From assembly GCF_001949145.1 (NCBI RefSeq), contig NW_019091365.1, positions 1,882,159 to 1,944,722 on the forward strand: 62,564 nt of DNA, written 5' to 3'. The stretch's first letter is position 1. The number at the start of each line of letters is the position of its first letter. Shown here one piece after another: positions 47,301 to 57,853 of this stretch. Origin of the DNA: Acanthaster planci. Lineage: Eukaryota > Echinodermata > Asteroidea > Valvatida > Acanthasteridae. Position numbers and translations under genes: made by a program. The notes under the pieces are model-generated. The model searched no databases, was not told the DNA's origin, and was given only the letters and a program-made list of their open reading frames with translations.

Positions 47301-50300
47301 AAATACCTCTTGAGTCACAAAGTCAAAAGAAGTTTTGAAAAGTATAAATTTCCAACAATTTTTATCGACAATTTAACTTCATTTTTAGACACCCCTACAC
47401 CATATTGGGGTATGTTCCTCTCACAAGGAGTTCTAAAAAATCTCTTAATATGGAGATAACCCTGCAAATAGCACATATGGCATGAGGTGGTCCACAGCCA
47501 GCTGGCATTTTATCAACCTATCAAGACCAGCCAAAGCTTCGAGATAAATGGATATGGCATTGGCCCGCTACGCAATGGAAGATGTTTGGAGATTCGGTAT
47601 AGTTTCTTCCAGAAAAACCTAGGATTAATATATTGCTTACAAATTATACATGCGCTCATATTTTCCCGTTGAACTGCAGGTGCAGACTGCTTACAAGTGT
47701 GCCACCGTACTTCGGGACACTATCAACCCTTACCTCCTCAGACGACTCAAGGCAGATGTCAAACAGAATCTCCAGCTACCAGATAAGAACGAGCAGGTCT
47801 TGTTCTGCCGCCTGACGGAGGACCAGATCCAACTGTACAAGGAATATCTGAACTCCAAGGAATGTCAGCTCATACTGAACAGGGAGTATCAGGTATATTA
47901 TAAGATATATGTATATTGTTTAGCAGTGAGGGCACTAGTGATATCAGCCAAATCATGTGGTATTTGCATATTGACTGGCAATGAGGGCACTAGCAATATC
48001 AGCCAAATTATGTGATATTTGCATATTGACTGGCCATAGGGGCACCAGCGAGAGTATCAGGGAATCATGTGGCTATGTACCGTACATATTGACTGGCATT
48101 GAGGGCATTCTCACAGGTCCCTTGTCTGACCACTTGTAAATTCATTTGTTCATTCAGTAAGTACCCAATTATATGGTAATATTTTCTAAATATTAGATGG
48201 TATTGCACAACTGTTTGCCCAAGTTCTTTGAAAAATCCAGTCTTAATAAAGACCAATTATTTTATTTACATTGTTTTGTTGTTTTATTACCCTGTTGTGT
48301 TGTCTAGGTATTTGCCGGTCTCATAACTCTGCGGAAGATCTGCAATCACCCAGACCTGGTCAGTGGGGGCCCCAAGATCATCAAGGGTGACAAGAGTGCT
48401 GAGGCCATTGAGGCTGCTAATGATCCCGCAATGCAATACGGCTACTGGCAACGATCAGGGAAGATGATCGTGGTCAACTCTCTACTAAAGCTGTGGCATA
48501 ACCAGGGCCATAGGGTCCTGCTGTTCTCGCAAAGCAAGCAGGTAGGAATGGTCTTGTACTAATTCTTAATCCCATCTGTCATAGTACTCCTCTGTATATT
48601 TTATGACTGCAAGTAAATACGCAGATACTGACTCTTTCAGAGTTTACATCCATCACCAAGTTTTGCCCTCGAGGAGCAGCACTATTGCCTGCATTTTTAT
48701 AAACAAGACAAGGGTTGAGAAGTTGTGCCATCCTAGTTTATATCTCATGTGACTACTGCCCTCAAGGTAGTGTAATAGTAAAACCATCTTCAATATTGTT
48801 GTAAGACCGTGGCACAAATAACTGTGACTTGACAGCGGGAAAAATAGTTTTCTTGTAATAAGCGATTTCATGTAGGATGTACAGTATGGCAATACTGACC
48901 ACTCAGCTGGGCAGTAGCTACTAAAACCATAATAGCTCTATAGGGCGACAGACATGACTTACACAGGGCGTCGCTCTGGAAACATCTTAGCCAAACTTGT
49001 ACACCCTGCAGAATATTCGGCTATGCAGTTTTCAAACTGAGCATCTATATACTTAATATTTTTGTATGTGCACAGATGCTGGACATTATTGAGGACTGTG
49101 TGAAGCACACTTACTCCTACATGCGCATGGATGGCTCTACCTCCATTTCAACGCGCCAACCTCTCATACAGCAGTTCAATAGTGTAAGTGTGTGACTGTT
49201 GTAATCTTTTTAATGGTCTCCTCCTTTGATGCAGAGTTCAAAGTTTAGCTTTAAGTTTGAATTCAGTGACAAAGAATATTATGGTTTCTCTTGTGTTTAT
49301 CTTGACAAATGGTTCCATTTCTCAATTGTTTGTTGACACAACTTGTTCTGTTCGTGACTTTTGAATCAAAAACAGGACCCATCCATCTTTGTGTTCCTGT
49401 TGACCACTCGCGTGGGCGGCCTGGGGGTCAATCTGACCGGGGCTAATCGAGTGGTCATCTTTGACCCCGACTGGAACCCGAGCACTGACACCCAGGCCAG
49501 AGAACGGGCGTGGCGCATCGGCCAGAGCCGTCAGGTCACAATCTACCGGCTGATCACCACCGGCACCATAGAGGAGAAGATATACCACAGGTGGGAGAAA
49601 AAAATCACATTCTGCATGATCAGTTTACCGGAACCCTTCCCTTGCACTCTAAGATTCTTTCTAATCTACCAGGACCTTTTTTGGAAGATCTTGCGGGATC
49701 AAAGAAAGAAGAATTCAGCCGCTTTTAGTTTACGCAGGGCTTGATGCCCCACCAAAGGTGAAATTTAAGGCATGTGCCATTCCAAGATTTGAGAGAATTC
49801 AGTATGATTACCTTAAACAAATGCCTTCAGAGTAAAGGCGCTTTTCCATATGCATCAACACTTGCACTAAGTGTTGCGTATCCGTCAAAATCATTACTGT
49901 GGCGATTTGGAAGGCCGAATGCATTGCACACATGTGTTATGTCAATGGAGTCAATTTTTGTGTCCATGAAAGTGAAATGCATGAATGTATCGTGTATGCA
50001 ACGCACCATAAAAACATACATATGGAAAGGTGCCTTCAGGATTAAAACTGCTATTAGATCCATGTGCGTCATTGCCCTCTAGATGTAGAAATTGGAATGT
50101 TACATTTAAGTTAGTTCATCTAGGCATGAGATGAGTCATGTTTACAGAGTTCATTAGTGTGAACATTATTCTGAAATATATAGGAAGATATTTCAACTGT
50201 TGATGGGCATCATGACATGCATCCAGCGAGCAAGGTTTGTGCTTGACGCGCACAAGCTAGTTCTATGCATTATCAAAATGTTCTTTATGGTTTTTGTGAG

Positions 50301-53300
50301 TAGATGGCACAAGCAGGGCATTTGTTTGTTCAGTCAAGGTAGCCTGATCATGGACTAACTGATTCTTGTCTAGTCCCTGAAGAAAAAGGATGGAAATCTC
50401 TGTAACATAAGTGGAAGTAAAACTAGGAAAACAGTCCCTTTGATACTCTGGTTGACTAGAAAAGGGCTTAGATATCAGATTTTTGTTGTGACTGTGGTTC
50501 AGGAAAGCTGCTCACGCAGATCACACAGGGTAATGATCTCTGGTGTTCTCTGTTATCCAGGCAAATTTTCAAGCAGTTCTTGACCAATCGTGTCCTCAAA
50601 GATCCCCGCCAGCGGCGGTTCTTCAAATCCAACGACCTCTTCGAGCTCTTCACTCTGGGTTCGGACAGCAGCAAGCACGGCACAGAGACCAGCGCCATCT
50701 TTGCCGGTGTTGGGTCAGACGTGAAGGTCAGGACATCCCACTCCAGCCCGCTTAGGAGAAAGTCCATTGAAAAGACCAGTGATGGGAGGACAAAAGAGGA
50801 CGTAATTAGAAAGAGAACTTCAATCCTGAGAATTGAAGATGGGGAGAAGGCACTGGAAGATTCAATGGAGGATGTACCTGGATGCAGTCAGTCTCTGTTG
50901 AATAGAACCCTAGCTGACCCAGGGCCCAGCAAGGGAAATGGTGATAGAGAGCCCCCAGGGATCTCCGAGGAAAGACGGTCCAATTTGAAAAAGTCTCCAC
51001 TACTCAAGGCCTCTTCTTCACCATCATCACCTAGGAAAAATGGCATTCTCCAAGCAGAGAGGAAGAAAAAGAAAAAGAAAGATGCACGTAAGTACATCAT
51101 GAGAAAATGAAGCCAGTCTACCCCATTCAAATCCGTAACAACACCGCTTTTTAATTTCTACAAGTATGATGGTACCTTTTACATATCTCTTTTGAAATAA
51201 TCATCAGACTATTTTAAATCGGAGTTTGACAAATAATTCCTTTATTTTTGGTCCAATTAGGACTTGATGGTCATCGCATAGCACACTTGGCCAAACATGC
51301 AGTGTACTGTCCTAGGTCAGAGAAAGAGGAGAAGCCAGCTCTGAGTGATGCTCAGCAAGATGACTACGTTCTCACCAAACTCCTCAAGAAATCAGGTCAG
51401 TGATACTCTCGAAAGGTAGTGGAATTCTTGCTTCTTGAACTCTCAACTTCCTTAAGCTTTCACCTGTTGTAGACAGAGTACTGTAGCTGCAGTGGGATTT
51501 CTCTCTTGGTGATGCAAACCTGAAAATGCATCTCAGTTAACTTCTTTTTCAATTCTGTGTACTATTTGTAAAGGGTGTTTTGTTCCTTTTTGGGGTTTCA
51601 TGCCGATGAGTTTTTCCATAGTCATGAGCAAAATTGTGATATCATCCCAGGAATACAACCTCAGTGTGATATTGGTTTGTACGCAAAAGCCCCTGCATCA
51701 TTTTTGAGATTTTGCTGGCCGAAAATATATCTATTTAGGTGATTCATTGTTGTGTACTAAGTACATAGCAGTAAGCAAGCATTCAACCGTTTCTCAGAAA
51801 TGTTTTAATTGAATGAATTCTGGGTTTACAATTTGAAGAGAAAAGCTATGAGCTGAACCATGTCTTCCTTAGATGGCATCACAGAAACAGCGCCCTAAAT
51901 TGTCCCGAAAATCAGGAATAATTACAGATGTTTTAAAATGTCCACTTTTCATTGCAGCCACATTTTAAAAGGTTAACAGACAAGTATTCTGTGGATAAAA
52001 GAGATAAGTGATTTACCACAGTGCAAAGGGGACTCCACAATACACTTATGCACTCTCTTACATGTTTAGAAAGACACCAATTTGTGTCAACATTTTACCC
52101 CTCCTCCCTTGTTTGTCACAACTCTGCAGTGCACAGTGCCCTCCAGCATGACAACATCATGCAGTCCGGCCATCCGGACTACCTCTTGGTGGAGGGGGAG
52201 GCAGACCGGGTGGCCAGGGATGCTGTGCAGGCCCTGCGGGAATCTCGACGGCACTGCCACCGGGCATCATCTGGGGTGCCTACCTGGACTGGGTCAGGAA
52301 ACCAGGGAAGCAGCACACCACCGCCTAAAAAGTAAGGACAGTATTTGTCAAACTTGATCTGTTCATAGTAAGGGCAATATTTGTCAAACTTGAGTAACAT
52401 AGTGAATGCAATCTTTGTCCAAAATGAGCAATTCAGTGTTCCTTAAGTTTTGAACAATATATTTTTAATGATCAATAAAAAAAATGTTCAAAGTGAAATC
52501 AGGTACTTCCATTTGACATGAAAACTGTCTAACCGCGTGCAAAAAGAATGCTTTTCAGTGTGTAAGGAGTTGACCTTTACTGTGTTTACACATAATACAC
52601 TGCAGAAAACAGCTTGTCTATTGTAAACTCTATCATTTTGCCTGAACTTTTTCTCCCCAGACCAAGATTTGGACAGAAATCCAATAGCAATGTTGCTTGT
52701 CTTCTCAGCAGCAGCAAGGTACAAAGAGACAAAGACAAACAGCAGGTAAGACCATCAATCAAGCACTGCCTTATTTTTGACTTCTCAAGACTCAAGACTA
52801 CAGATTGAACGTTGATCACTACATTCTTGAACCGTGGGCCATGTTTTCATGTATGGTTTTATTTTACCCTTTAACACGGTACCGTGACTAGTAGGCACCA
52901 GATGACAAGTAGGCTAATCTTGTCAGTCAGTCAGTCGAGTCAGTCGAGTCAGTCAAGTCAGTCAGTCAGTTAGTTGAACCAAGGCTAGTCTCCAGATGAC
53001 ATATTCACCATTTTTTCTGTCTACAGGGACAAGCACCTGCTACTCCCAACCCCAAAGCTGGACACTTTTCAGGGACAGAGCTGATTAAGACGGCAGCATC
53101 CAAGGCCAGCACCAAGGCGGCTGCCCTGCCACCTTCCGAATCTCTATTGGCCCAGATGAGGAGGCGTAACTCTGCCACTGCCTCTGGCCCAGTTAGCCAG
53201 GATTCGGTGGGGTCGAGCACGGTGGCAGTGGACCAGCCCCGGCAGGACCTGCTGGCAGACATCAGGGACTTTGTGGCCTTCCAGGCCGAGACCAGCAGCC

Positions 53301-53449
53301 AAGCCAGCACGGCCGAGATCCTGCAGAAGTTCAAGGCAAAGCTGCCAGCCAACGACTCGGCTCTGTTCAAGTCCATGCTGAAAGAGATCTGTACCTTCCA
53401 GCGGATGAATGGCGAGGGAATCTGGAAACTCAAAGAGGACTTCCGCTGA
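38328..53449 (+). CDS. ERCC6: DNA excision repair protein ERCC6 (CSB), SNF2-family ATPase
   Basis: Twenty coding exons: 38328-38424, 38810-39377, 40005-40143, 40464-40560, 41204-41917, 42489-42696, 43154-43291, 43781-43933, 44848-44983, 45611-45781, 46826-47002, 47680-47892, 48308-48541, 49076-49183, 49376-49590, 50561-51087, 51261-51395, 52130-52331, 52661-52745, 53027-53449; 4740 nt, 1579 aa, frame kept throughout. CSB remodels chromatin and opens transcription-coupled repair at RNA polymerase II stalled on lesions. Motifs: N-terminal GEMTPFG block; Walker [10 protein letters not shown] (Lys 683); DEGH 789-792; [48 protein letters not shown] about 1091-1101; CSA-interaction motif [10 protein letters not shown] (1478-1487); C-terminal ubiquitin-binding/winged-helix region from [15 protein letters not shown] to the end. 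The start is the in-frame ATG with Kozak context GCCATGG; an upstream non-coding exon is likely, and the frame continues open to 38232. Slightly longer than human CSB (1493 aa), mainly through a Ser/Thr-rich N-terminal segment. Confidence 0.97.
41928..42010 (+). repeat. tRNA-derived SINE in ERCC6 intron 5
   Basis: TGGTCCAGTGGTTAGAG (A-box-like, near 41942) and GGTTCGAATCC (B box, 41985-41995) at tRNA spacing. The D, anticodon and T stems do not pair properly, so it is not a working tRNA but the head of a SINE; its body may extend to about 42060. It begins about a dozen bases after the exon donor, and exon 5's frame stays open through it. Confidence 0.7.
44033..44478. mobile_element. MITE-like element in ERCC6 intron 8
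   Basis: GTAACGTGGGGTTACTTTGG at the left (about 44035-44054) is mirrored at the right by two copies of GACCAAAGTTAC (about 44441-44471), the reverse complement of the GTAACTTTGG word, and once more internally near 44212. Terminal inverted words with a non-coding centre suggest a non-autonomous DNA element of about 440 bp. Confidence 0.5.
47165..47282. repeat. Imperfect palindrome in ERCC6 intron 11
   Basis: TGTTTAAGACTGGC at 47189-47202 is exactly complementary to GCCAGTCTTAAACA at 47254-47267. Weaker pairing of the flanks (ATGCTTGGC / TTGGCCAAGTGCAT) extends the symmetry to about 118 bp, like a small hairpin MITE. Confidence 0.6.
47917..48112 (+). repeat. Tandem repeat of about 60-65 bp in ERCC6 intron 12
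   Basis: Three to four imperfect units containing TATTGACTGGCAATGAGGGCACTAGCAATATCAGCCAAAT-type sequence, starting right after the exon donor at 47892. Split here for brevity: key words TTGACTGGC, GAGGGCACTAG, ATATCAGCCAAAT and CATGTGG recur in order. Confidence 0.75.
49834..50036. mobile_element. MITE with AAGGCGCTTTTCCATATG-type termini, ERCC6 intron 15
   Basis: The left end AAAGGCGCTTTTCCATATG (from 49834) is mirrored by CATATGGAAAGGTGCCTT ending at 50036; TIRs of about 18 bp with one mismatch, total about 203 bp. Internal GTTGCGTA / TATGCAACGC words are also inverted. No coding capacity. Confidence 0.65.
52921..52973 (+). repeat. (TCAG)n-type simple repeat
   Basis: Interrupted TCAG/TCGAG/TCAAG repeat in ERCC6 intron 19, about 50 bases ahead of the last exon's acceptor. 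Confidence 0.85.
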
Positions 53450-53455
53450 AATAAA
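53450..53455 (+). promoter_or_regulatory. AATAAA directly after the ERCC6 stop codon
   Basis: AATAAA starts at the base after TGA. If used, the 3' UTR would be very short; a more conventional signal lies at 54295-54300. Which one is used cannot be told from sequence. Confidence 0.35.
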
Positions 53456-53483
53456 TGAGAAGCCAAATGAGGTCAGTTTGCTT

Positions 53484-53735
53484 TGACAACACCATCAAAC
53501 GCTTTGACAACACCATTAAATACTTTGACAACATCATCAAATAACTTTTGCAACACCATCAAATACTTTGGCAACACCATCACATGCTTTGGCAACACCA
53601 CCAAACACTTTGAAACACCAAATAATTTGACAACATCAGCAAATGTTTTTGACGTCATCAGGTATTTTAACAACACTATCAAATCTTTTGACAACACCGG
53701 CAACACTTTGGCAAACCACCAAATATTTTGCAAGT
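53484..53735 (+). repeat. Minisatellite of about 21-23 bp in the ERCC6 3' region
   Basis: About ten to twelve diverged copies of CTTTGACAACACCATCAAATA, beginning 35 bases after the ERCC6 stop codon. Variants swap TTTGGCAAC for TTTGACAAC, so the open frames across it on both strands are repeat artefacts. A short related stretch (ACTTTGCCAACC, ACTTTGGCAACAC) appears at about 57038-57068. Confidence 0.9.
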
Positions 53736-54294
53736 GACAGCAATACTCCTGTTACATGTATTTTAACATACTTAAACACCATTGATTTCATGACTGCACA
53801 TAATTGTACTTGTGCATTACATAAGATATGTATGTACTCTATTATCAGGGAAAATACCATTTTCTACTTTTCTGTGTCTAAAAGAATTCACCCAACATCA
53901 CACCAGGTCTAAAAGTGTTGTAATAATGTCCTCCACGGATCCCTCGAAGTCAGACACAAGTCCAGTTTTAAGCCAAGTCAGAAGATATACACATCTCGCG
54001 AAAGGACTTGTGACTAGGCTTGTGAAGGGACATCCGACGGGATTTGTGACGGACTGGATTACAACACTGAAGTCTAAAAGTAGTACTACAAGGTGCCGAA
54101 AGTCAAAGATCAGCTACTGTTTGGGAAATACATACAGTTATCTCAACTGTTTCTTTAAATATCATGCTAAGTGTAACTCTTGTATTCAACATGTCTGTCC
54201 AGAAATTACACTTTAAATTTTAAATTACAGTACGAAATAAGTACGAAATTGGACTTTTGAAGAATCTCTCACATTGGAAGGACACAAAGGTGTC

Positions 54295-54300
54295 AATAAA
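54295..54300 (+). promoter_or_regulatory. Candidate poly(A) signal of ERCC6
   Basis: AATAAA about 850 bases past the stop codon, giving a 3' UTR of ordinary length that would include the minisatellite. Confidence 0.45.
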
Positions 54301-55500
54301 AAGTGGCCCTAGCAGTCACAGTGACCCAGAACCAATCTCATGAGGTTGCCACGCAAAAATTACTCTTCAACCAATTCATGTGCTAAGCATAAATTGGCTG
54401 AGGACCAGCCACAAGCAGCATACAGTGCATGTCGTTTAAGCTGGTAGCCTACGTTTGCTGTGGAATCGCCATGACATTGGCTTCATGTCAGAAGTCAGCC
54501 AAGGAGATCAGCCAGAAACCTGCATCACAACGGTAAACAGTATCTCAGGAAAGGGACAAGGCCTATCTAATTTTGTAAAACTTTGTTCTTGAATGGGGGG
54601 GGGCACTTGTTTTTCTTAATTTTTTTCATGTAAGGCGCTTGCAACTGGAAATGTGGACTTTCCATAAATTTGTTTATTTGTTGGTTTTTAGTTGTATGTC
54701 AATTCTCAATTACGGTTGCTATTTTTTTCTCATATTTATCATAGGGCCTGTAAAAAAATGTTTAAGTTCGGAAAAAGCACTGGATAGAAAAAAAATTTGC
54801 AGCAAATACAAGACTTTTAAAGAAGAGGAAGTGAACATTTTGTAGTTTGAATGACACCTAGAACATGTATCTAGACATCGAGTGAAAGTTGTAGTCCTTA
54901 TAATGCAATTTTCCTCCCAGTAAACCCATTTTCTCACCGGGATGGTTCTGAATGCAAACAATGACCCTCTTTGAACTACACAGTTAGCCATTGTTAGTCT
55001 CCAGAACCATCCCATGCTGGGAAGTGGTTATGGATGTGATGGAGTGCATTGTATGCCCCACTCTCACCGGTAGCATAGGGCAAAATGTATGTGTACTCCA
55101 AATCTTTTGTACAAAGGAGTTTAAAAAATTGTCATGCGGGTTATACGTCACTGCATTGTGCTCTTCCAACACCTTTTTAATGTCACTGGGAATTGCATGT
55201 ATCTTAAAGCACGGATTTCAACTTCTCTCTGTTCATTTTAAGTTTGGTGTAAAGATGCTTTAAACTCGTGCTTAAAATGTACATGTGGGTGTGTATGTGG
55301 ACCATGTAAAAGATGATTAATTTCATGGCTAGATGATTTCACTGAAAAAAAAAGAGGGACTAGATTGATTCCACTTGCGATTTTTATAATGATCCTTTAA
55401 ACTGCAGACGGTGTTGAGCAGAAAAATGGCTGGAGAATAGTTTGATCAGCAAACGTTGTCTGAGAAGTTTCTGACAACAAGACTAACATACAAATATAGT

Positions 55501-55613
55501 ATGGTTTGAGAGTGGATAGTTGATGTTAGCTCCCCAAGATTATTGGAAGTAGTTTGTCAATTTCCAATACCGAGGGAAGCTAACATCAACTATTCACCCG
55601 GAGTGAAAACCAT
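55501..55613. repeat. Imperfect palindrome of about 113 bp
   Basis: GGATAGTTGATGTTAGCT on the left (about 55514-55531) pairs with AGCTAACATCAACTATTC on the right (about 55578-55595). ATTATTGG/CCAATA pairs inside, and ATGGTTT/AAAACCAT lies outside. A hairpin MITE is the simplest reading. Confidence 0.75.
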
Positions 55614-57853
55614 GTTTATAAATTTGTTTTACCTTGCCTCATACATGATGCAGTTGCCATCATCATCTCAGGCATCATTTAAAGCACTGATCGACATGTA
55701 CATGTGCGGCCATCTGTTAAGCCAGGATGGCGCCTGTGCCTGCGCAGGTCATGTAGCTTCAAAAGCACATGCATAGTAAACTATTTCCAGGTTGAGCCAG
55801 GGAAGAAGTTGAATAACAGTGAGTGTTCACAATCAGGTTATTAAGTAAACACATTATTGCAATGTATAAGTTGTTTACTTTAATCATGTAAAAATTGAAT
55901 TTTGCATATTGAGAGAGGAAAAAATAAAGCCCCAAACGAAACCAATACACTTTCTGACTTTCCTTTAGTTGTGTTCGTTTCATGGCAGAGTTTTTATTAA
56001 AGATGGTACAAGTTTTTTCCAGGATATTTGCATGTAACATGAATTTTTAATTTTAACTGTGTTTTAACTGCCAAATAAAAATTAAACATGCGAAGCGAGC
56101 ATAATTTTTTTTGGTTTGTTTGATTTATTGTGTTTGTAACTCCTTGTTTGTCAGTCTTTTGAGATTTTTGTTTTAAATGTTTGTCATGTCAGCAAGATGT
56201 TTATTGTAGTATAACCAATTTGTTAGTGTTTTGAATGGCCTAGTCGTAATACATCGCCGCACAATAATTTGCTTCCCGCTGTAGGATTAATCGTATCAAG
56301 CATGAGTTACAAATACGCGACATTCAAATCATTGAGAACGTACGTTGTGCCGCACCATACTCACTGTTATGTGTTAATGAGGTCTGTGTTTAACCACAAA
56401 AATAAATATTGAAAAATCGAACAAACCCTCTGCGTCGCTCTGCACTTGAAAGTTCACAGTGTGAATAGGAATGGGAAATTTCGCATTGACATTCGCATGT
56501 CACAAGGTGTAAAAATGTTTTTCAACTCCCGTGAAGAAGCGTGAAAATGTTTTGCCACTGTGGGAGAAGCTTTTCACGATTATTTTGTGAAATGAGAATG
56601 AATATCTATGGAGAAAATTCCCCATTCCCAGGTTTAACTTTCTCATAATCGTTCGAACTCGTTTTATTTATGTGTACTTTTTAATTTAATTATTTTATAT
56701 CTTCGGAGAAAGGTTGTAAGTCCCTTAGACACTGGGAAACAAAAATTTCTTGGTCAAGACAAAAGTTTGTGAAACTATCACAAAAATTACTGACGAGTCT
56801 GACCATGCAGAGACAGATTGAAGTTTTTATAGCGTGTTGCTTGGGTATTCAGGCGTGTAATACCATAATTTATAGCACTTTGACATGCTAGAAAACTTCA
56901 CGTGTGTTTTTCCCCCCTTTGCAATGTTGAAAGAAATGTTACCGAGTACCATCTACAAGGGGTTTCTACATTGGCACCGAAATCAAACTCTACATCAGCA
57001 TCATCTAGTATGTTGTCAATAGGCCGACCATTAAATACTTTGCCAACCAATCGAAACTTTGGCAACACTTTTCACACCACAGAGCCCTGAATATTACGAA
57101 CCACTGCTTGCTGTAGCTAGTGTTCACTTATAAATGGCCTAGATTTTTAAATGCCCCATGCCCCATGATTTCACTCAACAGCGAAGCAAAAACTGTTGTA
57201 TGTCTACTGCATGTTGGGCTCAAAACTCCAAAACAAAAGTTAGCTGTGGACATTTTGAAATAATCTGTGCTCTGACTGTTGTTTCAGTGTTTTTTCCTTG
57301 AAGCGGTTAAGCCAAACGTTGCAGACCTAGTGAGTCACTTAATCACGGCTTGCGAGATAAAAACACAACTATCAAAATCGAGAGAATTGTACTCTGCCGT
57401 ACCATGCCCCCTGTATTTACAAATTCGTCAGTCATAAACGATGAGGTCAGTGTTTACCGGAATAGTTAAATATTAACAAAAGTCAACAAATCTTGCATAC
57501 CACCTTGTACCGCGCCTATGATCTTCATCGCACACAGCAAGCCTGTGTTACGGCGTCATTTTAATAAGTTTTCCTATTATAATCCTGATACAGTTCCATT
57601 CCCGCCCAGTACAACCACAGAACATACAGCCAAGCATCCTGATTGGTCAGTTCTACTGATAACAATTTCCAGGCAGACGACAATCGCGTCTGTCACAAGT
57701 TGTAGGGTCCAAAGGTACGGATTTATTATTTACTTTCCTCGGGCAAGCGCCATTTTGTTCATGGTACGCATACACTCTCCACAGCGCAGTTCAAATTTTG
57801 GGCCACCGTTTTGAGTAAACTTCTGGATTTTAGAGCGAAATTTTGCCTACAAA

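Larger units (their letters stand above)
53736..57853. other. ERCC6 3' UTR / intergenic region and AQP8 upstream sequence
   Basis: Contains AATAAA at 54295-54300, the palindrome at 55501-55613, and AT-rich sequence up to the AQP8 leader. Open frames at 53812-54216, 54991-55263 and 57518-57814 have no recognisable domains or splice context. The promoter of the AQP8-like gene should lie just before 57840, but no clear TATA box is placed. Confidence 0.5.

Noticed and set aside
53483-53737. Open frames on both strands just after ERCC6
   Set aside because: Both are translations of a tandem minisatellite.
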